From: Pelagophyceae sp. CCMP2097
Taxonomy: Eukaryota > Sar > Pelagophyceae
Reading direction: 5' to 3'
Assembly (NCBI GenBank): GCA_026770575.1
Contig: MU657189.1
Location: 174,130 to 202,056 of the forward strand
DNA length: 27,927 nucleotides
Shown: piece by piece, positions 19,535 through 27,020 of the stretch
Layout: each line of letters opens with the position of its first letter
Numbering within the stretch: the stretch's first letter is position 1
Position numbers and translations under genes: made by a program
The notes under the pieces: generated by a model
Seen by the model: the letters and a program-made list of their open reading frames with translations, nothing else
The model's database searches: none
Told to the model about the DNA's origin: nothing

Positions 19535-20290
19535 CTATTTCGGCGAAATTTCGAAATATGAGAGCAGTGTTGGCCACTTTTCACGACACTTTTCACCACA
19601 GAGGCTCCACCAAAAAGGCACCCCCAAAAGAGGCACTTCGCACGTTGGCCGCCAACCCGAGCCGCGCGGAGAACGCCACCGTCGGCGTCGGCGCGCCGAC
19701 GGCGCAGTCCCAGCCGAGCTCTACGATTTTGCCTCGGCCAAGCATGCAGAAGACCTAGTGTGAACCAACGCCCATCCCAAAAAAGCCGTCTCACCTCGAT
19801 GGCGAGGGGCTCTCTCGAGGTTCGGCGATGGTGGCCTTTTCGAGGCGCGAAAAAGCGCCTCCGAGGGCCGCTTCGAGGGGCCGTCTCAAGGGCCTTTTTG
19901 AAGAGCCTCGTCTCAGGGCCCTTTTCGAAAAAAATGGGTGAGGGGCCCCATCGTTTGAGGGGCCCCTTCGAAACGGCCCCCTCGAGGCGGCCACTCGAGA
20001 CGAGTTGCTTCTTCTTCAAGGGACCGTCTCAAGGGGCCGTCTCAAGGGGCCGTCTCAAGGGGCCGTCTCAAGGGGCCGTCTCAAGGGGCCGTCTCAAGGG
20101 GCCGTTTCGATGGGCGGGGGGCTCGCGCGCGCCCGTCGCGGGGCGTGGGCCAGAGCGGCGTCGGCGGACCGGCGCCGTCGGCGGGTCTCGCGAAGCGTAA
20201 TTTTCCGTCGTCACTGCATTTTCCGTCGTCGCTCCACGATTTCAGTCTTGCAATTCGCCTTTGCAATTCGCCTTTGGCGCCGCTCGCCAC
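19535..20290 (-). repeat. Formin intron inside the PTEN-like domain
   Basis: A 756-nt GT-AG intron (donor GTGGCG, acceptor AATAG), with phase 0 on both sides. It contains the cleanest 13-nt array of the window, listed separately, plus scattered GAGGGGCC variants at 19,800-19,990. Confidence 0.7.
20026..20108 (+). repeat. Array of 13-nt GGGGCCGTCTCAA units
   Basis: Six head-to-tail copies are identical or differ by one base, followed by a diverging GGGGCCGTTTCGA copy. The near identity suggests recent expansion, in contrast to the degenerate units in most other introns. It contains regularly spaced G4 runs. Confidence 0.95.
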
Positions 20291-20646
20291 GTCTTCCCCG
20301 AGCGCGTCGTCGCCGACGTGGAAGAGGAGGACGCCGCCGAGGACCTGCGAAACGCCTCTGAAGGATTCGAATAAGCGCGTCGAATCATCGTTGCGGGTGC
20401 GTCCTTGCTCCCGGCCAAAGCCCGACGGTGGCGTTGCCCGACGCTGCCTCGTCACAGCGTCGTCGTCGAACAAGTCGTCGTCGCCGGCGTTGGCGTCGGT
20501 CTTTGGGGCGAGATGCCGCCGGAGCGAGGCTACTAAAATAGGAGCGTTCAGCGGTTCCCCCCCGCACACCGCGAACATTCTCGGTCCGACGAGGACAGCA
20601 CGCGACGGTGCCGCCGATTCGACCTGCGCCACCGAGACGGCCGCGC
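20291..20646 (-). CDS. Formin PTEN-like domain, N-terminal exon
   Basis: The frame is open from a CCCTTAG acceptor (phase 1 start) to GAAGAC/GTGGCG (phase 0 end). Landmarks are LVGPRMFAVCGGEPLNAP with ILVASLRRHLAP, then DDSTRLFESFRGVSQV and LGGVLLFHVGDDALGED. These correspond to the start of PTEN-like domains: a strand with RxxxV, a helix ending in RH, then YDxxxFxGxV and PPLxxLxxF, leading into xWL of the next exon. The middle (residues about 45-85, Asp- and Arg-rich) has no counterpart and could hide a small unrecognised intron. The N-terminal limit is less sure than the C-terminal one. Confidence 0.65.
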
Positions 20647-22231
20647 CTAAGGGGGCGCCTCGCGAAAGGGCATCCACTGGACTTTAGCGGCATTTTTGAC
20701 CCAAATGGACGGGAGCTGCATTTTTGAACGTGGCCGCCGCGAAATCAAACCGCTGCATCAAAGGGCGGCCTCGACGACTTCCTCAAGGCACTGTCCCTGC
20801 TCCGGGCTCTACGGAGCAGTTTAAAGAGACGAGGGGCCGGCGAGGTTGGCCTTGTCCTCGGGGCTGGCTCGAGGGAGCGATCAACGGCGCCGTTTCGAGG
20901 CGTCGTCTCAAGGGGCCGGCACCTCAGGGCCTTTTCGAGGGGCCGTCCAAAGGCGCCCTCTCGATTTGCCGCGTCTCGAGTGGCCCTCTCCAAGGACCGT
21001 CTTACAATTGTAAAGGGGCGAGGGGCCGGCGAGCGGGGCCGTCTCGGACGGGCCGTCTGACAGAGGTGCCCTTTCGAGGGGCCCTTCGAGAGGCCGGCGA
21101 GAAAGGCCTTGGAGGCGGGGCCGTCCAAAGCCGCCGTTTCGAGGGACCGTCGAGACGGGGCCAACAAGAGGGGCCTTCAACAAGGCGCCGCCGAGAAGGG
21201 ACCGTATAAAGGGGCCGTTTCGAGGGGCAGAAGTCGAGGGGCCTTCTCGAAGGGCCGCCTCGAGGGGCGTTTCGCGGGCCCTCGAAAGAGGCCGCGCAAG
21301 CAACCGCGCATTCGGCCGGGCAAATGACTGCCAGCTCTGGAGGGACTCCTGCTTCGGCCTCTTTCAACGGCCACTTGCCAGGCACGCGGTCGCTTGCCTC
21401 TTGGAGGCAAGAAAAGCGATCCCGGCAGGCCCACGGAAGGCCTCTTTTGCGGCCACCTCAAAGGCCGGTGTCAGTCACTCGCAACGTGTACGGTCACTTG
21501 CAACGGCCTCTTCAGGAACCGTTCAAGCGACGTTCCGGGACCGTCCGAGGCGCAAGCATGGGTGCGTTTGCCCTGAAGAACCGCGGGTCGCCTTTGCCGC
21601 GTTTTGGCCGACCCCTCTTTGAGCACGTCTGGCCGAAACCCGACCCCGACCCTTCGAAGACAGGTTTCGTATCTCGACACACCCGCGACGCTTTGGGTTT
21701 GGCACAGATTGCAAACCCGATTACACCGCCCCTGCTCGCCACCGGATGTTCGAGAGTACGGGCCCCTGCAAGGCTTCTTGAGCGGCCACTTGCAAGGCCG
21801 AATGCGCGGTCACTTGCAAGGCCTCGACGGGCGGCCTCTTTCAAGGGCCCTTGCAGTGCCCTCCGGACGGGCGCCTGCTTCGGCCTCTTTCAACGGCCAC
21901 TTGCCCGGCCGAATGCGCGGTCGCTTGCTTCGGCCTTTCAAGGCCCCTCTCAAGCGCCCACGCAGGGTGCCTTGCAAGAGACTGGGCCGCCGCGGTAAGG
22001 GCCCCCGTAGGGGCGATCCCCATGGATTTGGACGTCTTTTCCTGCCCAAAGAACGTTGCTGCCCAAAGAACGTTGCTGCCCAAAGAACGTTCCAAGGAGA
22101 CGGCCGTCCAGGGGACCGACCACGAAAAGCGCTCCAGCACTCAATCTCGTTTTCCTCAACGACTCTCCTCGCCAGTTCAGTCGGATTTCGACTTGCCCCA
22201 GATTGAGCACCCCGACCCGACCCGATCACAC
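20647..22231 (-). repeat. Repeat-filled stretch between PH-like and PTEN-like parts
   Basis: About 1.6 kb with no recognised exon. It holds many AGGGGCCGTC and GGCCACTTGC units (plus sense, for example 20,880-21,270 and 21,770-21,930) and a 17-nt repeat GCCCAAAGAACGTTGCT in almost three copies at 22,044-22,091. If the PDZ/PH part and the PTEN part are one gene this is an intron. If not, the gene boundary lies here. Confidence 0.5.
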
Positions 22232-22334
22232 CGTTTGCTCGGTGCCCCCCCGGTCGCTGAATTGCCGACTTGCGGCGCCGGCGCTCGCTAAAGGCGAGGG
22301 CGGCCGATTGCGCCAACGCCAGCGTCGCAGCCGC
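22232..22334 (-). CDS. Possible formin exon, Ala- and Arg-rich
   Basis: After a GCGTCTAG acceptor, phase 0, the frame encodes AAATLALAQSAALAFSERRR then RKSAIQRPGGHRANG. It might continue a PH-like fold from the previous exon, which ends in WRRRGHL. A GT donor at 22,231 in phase 1 would match the phase-1 start at 20,646. There is no firm domain match; the call rests on splice signals, phase and position. Other end points are possible. Confidence 0.3.
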
Positions 22335-22380
22335 CTAGACGCACCCCAGTCGGTGGCGTTGGAAAATGCTGCGACGGTGC

Positions 22381-22548
22381 AAGATGGCCCCGCCGCCGCC
22401 ACCGCCGCACACAGTCATGCACGCCCCCTTTGTGTCCGAGGCCCTTGCGTTTCAGCCAAGTTGGCCCTTGAATCGGAGAACCGCAGCGCGCATCGCTCAC
22501 CACGGCCATCCTCGGCTGCACCGACGCCGACCGCACGCGGCCGCCGAC
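22381..22548 (-). CDS. Formin exon with PH-like start
   Basis: It begins phase 0 after GCTACTTAG and encodes VGGRVRSASVQPRMAVVSDA followed by GSPIQGPTWLKRKGLGHKGG and RRWRRRGHL. The pattern GxWLxKxG...(R)WxxRxxxL is how PH domains begin; PH domains bind phosphoinositides and occur in several protist formins. Only the first two strands would lie here. The end at CTT/GCACCG is a GC donor giving a 46-nt intron; TGT/GTGCGG is a GT alternative that would remove the RRW block. The PH reading is tentative. Confidence 0.45.
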
Positions 22549-22640
22549 CTAAGTAGCATCGAAACCCGACGGCGCACCTTTTTGACCAAACGTACCCTTG
22601 CACCCCACCGCTGGAGCGATCGCATCGGCCCGTCATCCAC

Positions 22641-22709
22641 CGCTGGTTTCACGCGACGGATTTGCACTTGGCAAGAGTCCCCCGCCGACCCGAAGAGCGC
22701 GCGCATGTC
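22641..22709 (-). CDS. PDZ domain, last exon
   Basis: A 69-nt exon follows CAAACAG. It encodes DMRALFGSAGDSCQVQIRRV and KPA. It matches the end of PDZ domains: the second helix (xxVxxLLxxA) and final strand (GxxVxLxVxR). It starts in phase 0. The end is either GCG/GTGGAT (used) or CGC/GTGAAA 9 nt earlier, both phase 0. Together with 23,489-22,817 it completes a PDZ fold, a peptide-binding module for C-terminal tails. Confidence 0.62.
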
Positions 22710-22816
22710 CTGTTTGGACCTTTGAGCGGGCGACGAGGCGCCCCTTCGACGGGAGCCTTTTCGAAAATGCCCTTTCGACGAGCCCTTTCGACGGGCAAAC
22801 GCGGACCGAGACGCAC

Positions 22817-22861
22817 CGCCGTCGTAGAAGTCTCGTGGAGCTGGCCCATGGGCCCGCGCGG
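22817..22861 (-). CDS. PDZ domain, small middle exon
   Basis: A 45-nt exon, phase 0 at both ends, lies between CAGAATTAG and the donor GTGCGT. It encodes PRGPMGQLHETSTTA. It fills the gap between LLGVGP and DMRALF, where PDZ domains need about ten residues. Its support is the phase match, the good TAG acceptor and a donor hexamer also used at 12,535. The sequence itself is not diagnostic, and an alternative microexon cannot be ruled out. Confidence 0.4.
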
Positions 22862-23047
22862 CTAATTCTGGGCATCAAGGTGGGCATCACGGTGGGCACG
22901 TCGCTCGTGTCCGCCCGACGGCTTCACGGCGGACCCGGCGCTCGGCCCCGAATTGGGCGGGTGTGTTTCACGCAAAGGGCCTCCCCAAAGACTCCCCCGG
23001 GAATGCCCTTTGCGACAAACCCAAAGACACCCCCCCCCGCATCTCAC

Positions 23048-23106
23048 CGGCCCGACGCCGAGGAGCTTGTCCTGGACGCGGAGGCCGCCGCAGCGGTGAG
23101 CTGCGC
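23048..23106 (-). CDS. PDZ domain, second exon
   Basis: A 59-nt exon lies between CCGCAG and GTGAGA. It encodes AAHRCGGLRVQDKLLGVGP, the PDZ block xAxxxGxLxxGDxLLxVxG with Q in place of the usual G before D. The phase-1 start completes the glycine codon split at 23,282, giving VPDG/AAHRCGGLRVQD. A second AG 6 nt downstream would drop two residues. Confidence 0.72.
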
Positions 23107-23281
23107 CTGCGGGTTTTGCGTGGCTGGTGGCGTCGAGCGTACGGGCGCGCGACGCAGATCGGAGGCTTCGTCGCAAGAGCGGCGGGTTTGTTAAGAACGA
23201 AAGAGCGTCATCATCAACACTTTGGCGGTCGGCGTCACCCGTGCCCCCCCGGCCCTCGCCGCCTCGCAGCGGCCGTCTCAC

Positions 23282-23489
23282 CGTCGGGGACAAGGCCCGT
23301 GATCAGGAATGGGCCCCGATCGCCTTTCCTCGCGATATGCACGCCCCACCCTTCCCCCGCACCCTTCCGGAGCGCGTAGACCAGATCCTCCTCCTCCATC
23401 CCCCAGTCCTCCGCGAACCGGCTCCACCTCGGCGCGGCCGCACGCTTCGGCGATCGCCTGGCAAAGAAGCCTGCCAAAATTCGGGCAGC
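23282..23489 (-). CDS. PDZ domain, first exon
   Basis: It encodes ..EDWGMEEEDLVYALRKG, then GEGWGVHIARKGDRGPFLI and TGLVPDG. This is the N-terminal half of a PDZ domain: the carboxylate-binding loop is GWGV (usually GLGF) and the strand PFLITGLVPDG matches PxVxxVxPGG. The donor GACG/GTGAGA is strong. The upstream edge is uncertain. The acceptor CAG ending at 23,490 is used here, but the frame stays open upstream to an ATG at 23,825, which could be the initiator of an unspliced first exon. Confidence 0.65.
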
Positions 23490-23498
23490 CTGAATACA

Positions 23499-23895
23499 TG
23501 GAGGAATTCCTGAATTTTGCAACAGCGCGTCTGACGGCTTTGCGGTGGCTGGCGCTCGGCCTCGACGTGCACTACCTGGACCTGATCGTGCCCACGCCGC
23601 CCGACGGCGTTGCGACGGCTGGCACTGGGCCTCGACGTGCAGTGCCTGGACCTGATCGTCCCCATGTTGTCCGACGGCGCCGTGGCGGACCCGGCGCTCG
23701 ACGTCGTCGTGCCGCGCTGCCCTGCTGCTGCTACTGACCTGCCCTGCTGCGGCACGGGTATGCTGCTGAGATAGCGCGTGGAGCGGGACTCTCGGTGACA
23801 TACTCTTCCTCAACACGTTCATCATGGCCGCGTTCTGAGATAGCGCGTGGAGCGGGACTCTCGTGCTGGACACGTTTTCAAACCTGTTGTTTTCA
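23499..23895 (+). pseudogene. Internally repeated plus-strand fragment, function unknown
   Basis: Two imperfect tandem units of about 70 nt start near 23,547 and 23,617. Read on the plus strand they give LRWLALGLDVHYLDLIVP and RLALGLDVQCLDLIVPMLSD, but the second is in another frame. Near 23,764 and 23,836 a second tandem pair (GAGATAGCGCGTGGAGCGGG, then ACTCTC) precedes short frames LGDILFLNTFIMAAF-stop and LVLDTFSNLLF. Third positions are GC-rich on the plus strand in the first part, which suggests real coding ancestry. I do not recognise the family. It may be a decayed gene or exons of an unrecognised one, and it overlaps the open frame upstream of the PDZ exon on the other strand. Confidence 0.35.
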
Positions 23896-23899
23896 CAAC

Positions 23900-24634
23900 A
23901 TTTTTTCCTTTTTTTGTAAGTCTTGCAGACTATCTACTAGCTCGGAGGCAAAAGAGGAAAACACGGAGGAAAGGACCCAGGCCATGCCCTGGGCCGGTAC
24001 GCGGTACATCCTCATCCCGAATGAACTCGAAAAAGCCGCTGACGCCCCGCCCCCCAACCGGCTACCCCAACGAACCAGACCGAAGTGCCACAGTGACTGG
24101 GCACCCATACCACCGCGAGGAGACGCCGCGCTATATGTGCTGACGCGCTCTCCGAGGCCTTGGCTCCGGGCCTCTGGGCCTGGTTGCCAACCTTTGACTC
24201 GGGTTTGGCGGTTATTCCCCTTTGGGCCAGCCCCACCCAGGGTAGGGTGGATCTTAACTAGGAATCCTAGACTTAGGAATTCCTAAGCAAGCAACCCTTC
24301 GAAAACCCTGCACTGTCGAATTAGATTATCACCGGAAATCTATTAACTATTTTTGGCTCGTGAAGGCGGCTGGCGCTGCGCCGGCCACTCCCGCGAGACG
24401 CCCTGGGCGCGCTTGTTTGGCTTTTTCGTCAACTGCCTTATTTTGGCGATTCTCTGCGAAAGCTTCTTAATTTAGTAGTTAATCAAGTCTAAACCTTAGG
24501 GCACAAATCAAAAGTCGATGAAGGCGCCAATGAGTTCCCGGCCAATTGAGACAGACGTTAGGGGCACTGTGCCCGAACGTTATGTCCAAATTGGCCGGCA
24601 ATTCCTTGCCTCCAAAGTAGGCTACTAAAATTTC
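23900..24634. other. AT-richer intergenic region with palindromes
   Basis: No gene was seen. It includes a perfect 16-bp palindrome CTTAGGAATTCCTAAG (24,272-24,287) preceded by the near-palindrome CTAGGAATCCTAG. It separates the minus-strand PDZ exon from the plus-strand Ala-rich gene, so promoters for both could lie here. No TATA box or other element could be assigned with confidence. Confidence 0.5.
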
Positions 24635-24765
24635 GCGGTTTGAGACGTTTCTTCTTCGCGCGCTGGTCTCCGAGGCGCCAACTAATACGACTGGAGGGAG
24701 CGGCAAGAGCGCACGCGCTAAAAAAAGTTATCTTCGGCGATTCCTGTTGTGCAAATTCGACAGTG
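24635..24765 (+). repeat. 131-bp long-range direct repeat, copy B
   Basis: This is the partner of 1-131, with two mismatches. It ends 53 nt upstream of the ATG at 24,819 and is oriented in the direction of the Ala-rich gene, so a shared promoter or 5' leader is a reasonable guess. Confidence 0.9.
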
Positions 24766-24818
24766 CAGCTGTCAATCGTCGAGAGCGGCGGCTCGGCCGC
24801 GGCGGCGCGGATCGCGCA

Positions 24819-26144
24819 ATGCACAGTCCGCGCGGCGACTCGGATCATGCGCCGGGAAGTGGTATGGAGGCCGCCGCCGCGCTCCTTGGGGGGTTGGGGC
24901 CCGTCGCGGCTCGAGACCCCGCGGCGAATCCGTGGACGGATACGTCGCCCGGGGGCGCCCGGGGCGCACCCCAGGGCTCGCCGGCGGCGCGGGGCCGAGC
25001 GGCCGCGCCCGAGGCGCTCCGGCCCGCCTCGCCGCGCGGCGGCGATGCGGGCAGCGCCCCAAAACGCCGGGCCGACGAGAAGGCGGCGGCGTCAATGGCG
25101 CTCCTTGGCGCGGCGCCGCCCGGTAGAGCCGCCGCGGGGCCGCCCGCGGCGGCGCCCTCGGCGGCGCCGCCACCGCCGCGGGGGAAGAGCGTCACCTTCA
25201 AGCGGGCGCCGGCGTCGTCGGCGCTCGTGGCCGCGGCGCAAAAGGTGCACGACGTGGAGCAGGCGAGCGTCGCGGAGCAGGCGAAAGGCGCTGCGGCGGT
25301 CCTCGAAAATGCGGCGGCGATCGTCGAGGCCGAGGCGGCCGATACCGCCGCCGCGGGCCTCGCCAACGCCGCCGACGAAGTCAAACGTGTGGGCCGCCAA
25401 GGGGCGGAGGCGGCGCTCCTCGACGCCGCACGCGACTCGGTCCTCGACACGAAGAAGAAGCTCGCCGCCGCCGCGGGCGACGTCGACGTCGACGGCGAAA
25501 AAGCCTCGTCGATACTCAAAGACGCGGCGGCCGCCACGGTAAAGCCCAGGGAGACAAAGGTCGACGCCGCGGCGGCGCGGCTCGTCGCAGACGCGGCCGA
25601 GGCGGCTAGGGCGGCTAAGGCCGAGGCGGCCAAGGCCAAGGCCGAGGTGGCCAAGGCCGCGGCCGAGGCGGCCAAGGCCGCGGCCGAGGCGGCCGCGGAG
25701 GCGGCCGAGGCCACGGTCCCGCCGTACCGACCGCGCCGCATCGAATGGGCGTCGGTCGATGCAGGGATGGAGCACCTCATTTTGCAATGCAAGGCCGCCA
25801 AGGCGGCGTACCGGCATTCGGTTGACGTGCTCGACAATGGCGCGGTCGACCCGGAGCCGCGGCCAGCCGGGGTCCACGGCAACGCGGCCCCTCGGACATC
25901 GGACGGCGGCCGCCGCCCCGCCTCGGCGCCTGAGCAGCCCGGACCGATGGGCGCCGACTACGAGCAGATGCTTCATCGAGTTACAGAGGCGTACCACCAC
26001 GCCACCTCGATCCTCGCGGCGCGACCGCCCCCTGCTGCACCGCAGCGGCCGCGCGTCGTCGACACGCACACAGGGCCCTGCGACTCGACGGAGTTTGTGG
26101 CCTTTGCCGGGCAAGGCCGATCGCTCGGCGGCACACCCCTGTGA
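24819..26144 (+). CDS. Ala-rich helical protein, unknown function
   Basis: A 441-residue frame from ATG at 24,819 (MHSPRGDSDHAPGSG..) to TGA. A second ATG at 24,864 (MEAAAALLGG) is possible; the frame is open further upstream but has no ATG there. Residues 1-130 are Ala/Gly/Pro/Arg-rich and probably disordered. About 130-310 is strongly helical, with Ala, Glu and Lys in the heptad-like run AARAAKAEAAKAKAEVAKAA and the following AAEAA repeats, a likely single helix or coiled coil. The C-terminal third is less biased (EWASVDAGMEHLILQCKAAK, EQMLHRVTEAYHHATSIL) and looks like an ordered helical region. No catalytic motif, signal peptide or membrane segment is seen. Codon use is extremely GC-rich at third positions. 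It could be one exon of a longer gene. Confidence 0.75.
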   Translation: MHSPRGDSDHAPGSGMEAAAALLGGLGPVAARDPAANPWTDTSPGGARGAPQGSPAARGRAAAPEALRPASPRGGDAGSAPKRRADEKAAASMALLGAAPPGRAAAGPPAAAPSAAPPPPRGKSVTFKRAPASSALVAAAQKVHDVEQASVAEQAKGAAAVLENAAAIVEAEAADTAAAGLANAADEVKRVGRQGAEAALLDAARDSVLDTKKKLAAAAGDVDVDGEKASSILKDAAAATVKPRETKVDAAAARLVADAAEAARAAKAEAAKAKAEVAKAAAEAAKAAAEAAAEAAEATVPPYRPRRIEWASVDAGMEHLILQCKAAKAAYRHSVDVLDNGAVDPEPRPAGVHGNAAPRTSDGGRRPASAPEQPGPMGADYEQMLHRVTEAYHHATSILAARPPPAAPQRPRVVDTHTGPCDSTEFVAFAGQGRSLGGTPL

Positions 26145-26651
26145 TGCAATGTTGTGATGCATGTGGTAATGTACAAACCTCACTGTGACACTGCATGGGA
26201 CTATGCGATATATACTCTCCCATATGGTCCGTATGGGATGCAATGTGGGCTCGTGTGTCCTTTCCCGGGTCCTTACAAAGTGCTCCAGATGGGCCCTGCA
26301 AGGCCTTTTTGGCGGCCACTTGCAAGGCCTCTCGCACGGGCCCTCGCGCAGCCCCTTGACCAGTCCTGATTCCTTGCATGGGCCCTTGGACGGGCCTTTG
26401 CACGGCTCCTTGCGCGGTCCCTTGCAAGACCTCTTTCAAGGCCCCTATCAAGCCTGCACGCAAGGTTCCTCGCAAGGGACCCTTGCAGGGTCCCTTCAAG
26501 GCTCCTCGCATTGCCTTTGACAAGTCTCTCGTAAAGGCCCTCAGTGCGGACCCTTTGCGGCCCTCTCTGTGGCCTCGAACGCCTCCTCGTACGGGCCCTG
26601 GTCTCAGGGTGCCCTGCAAGGCCCTCGGGCCCTCGCACGGCCTCTCGACAG
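26145..26651 (+). repeat. 12-nt periodic repeat field
   Basis: From about 26,280 to 26,640 the sequence falls into degenerate 12-nt units of the type GGNCCCTTGCAA (for example GGTCCCTTGCAA, GGCCCCTATCAA, GGTTCCTCGCAA). On the minus strand this reads as four-residue protein repeats such as LKGP and LQGT, an artefact of the period. The first 130 bases after the Ala-rich stop are less biased and may be its 3' untranslated region. Confidence 0.8.
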
Positions 26652-26746
26652 CCCGCGGCCGGTGGAGGTGCGCCCCGGCCTGCTCCAGACGGAGTGCGGC
26701 CTGTACGCACGGCGCCTCGAGATGATGTGGACCACCGTGCCTCACG
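26652..26746 (+). CDS. Possible exon of an unrecognised plus-strand gene
   Basis: After an ACAG acceptor the frame reads PRPVEVRPGLLQTECGLYAR then RLEMMWTTVPH and breaks at CACG/GTGACC, leaving phase 1. The next TAG acceptor (26,787) continues with GC ATC TTC.., completing a glycine codon. The resulting intron is only 41 nt. Residue composition and third positions differ sharply from the flanking repeat field. I do not recognise the family. Confidence 0.4.
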
Positions 26747-26787
26747 GTGACCTTCCTCGCGGCGACTCTTCGGCCCGATCGTCGTAG

Positions 26788-27020
26788 GCATCTTCGGCGC
26801 GTACGTCGAGGGCTCCGGAGGCGTGAGCACGCTGCTCGAGCCCGCCCGGCATGTGTTGCCAGGACGACGTTTTAGCAGGTCTCAACTATGGGCGTCAACG
26901 GGGGCGCTCGACGTCGACCTCCGCCTGGTGGCCTGGAAAAGCTCGTTTACGATACGTTGCCACCGCAAGGGCCCCGCAGGGGCCGGCGCCTATTACTATC
27001 TAAGGATTTGTTCAACTTGA
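26788..27020 (+). CDS. Possible terminal exon of the same plus-strand gene
   Basis: It continues as IFGAYVEGSGGVSTLLEPAR, HVLPGRRFSRSQLWASTG and ALDVDLRLVAWKSSFTIRC before a TGA at 27,018. The first 25 residues look most convincingly coding. The last eleven (YYYLRICST) come from the motif repeated downstream, so the true end may be earlier. A TTTTAG at 26,870 might mark another acceptor. No function can be proposed. Confidence 0.35.

Larger units (their letters stand above)
1068..23489 (-). other. Formin gene, whole proposed span
   Basis: Eighteen proposed minus-strand exons encode about 1,400 residues: PDZ, possible PH-like, PTEN-like (inactive), C2, acidic spacer, UBA-like plus long linker, KVGLP motif, FH2, short tail. 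Formins nucleate and elongate unbranched actin; PTEN-C2 and PH modules would place the protein at membranes. Adjacent exons agree in phase at every junction, although at several I chose among options to achieve this. TAG acceptors dominate (13 of 17). Four to six junctions need or prefer GC donors. The segment from PTEN-like to FH2 is well supported as one gene because domain order matches known protist formins. Attachment of the PDZ and PH-like exons is an inference from strand, order and phase. Confidence 0.7.

Noticed and set aside
20026..20108. CRISPR-like array
   Set aside because: Units are contiguous 13-mers without spacers, in a eukaryotic intron.
22641..23489. PDZ exons as a separate gene
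   Set aside because: Kept as an alternative rather than adopted: strand, order and phase fit the formin, but nothing proves the join across 20,647-22,231.
1..24765. Long terminal repeats of a 24.6-kb retroelement
   Set aside because: The direct repeat lacks visible TG..CA ends or flanking target duplication, and no reverse transcriptase, integrase or capsid-like frame lies between; the interval is a host formin gene.
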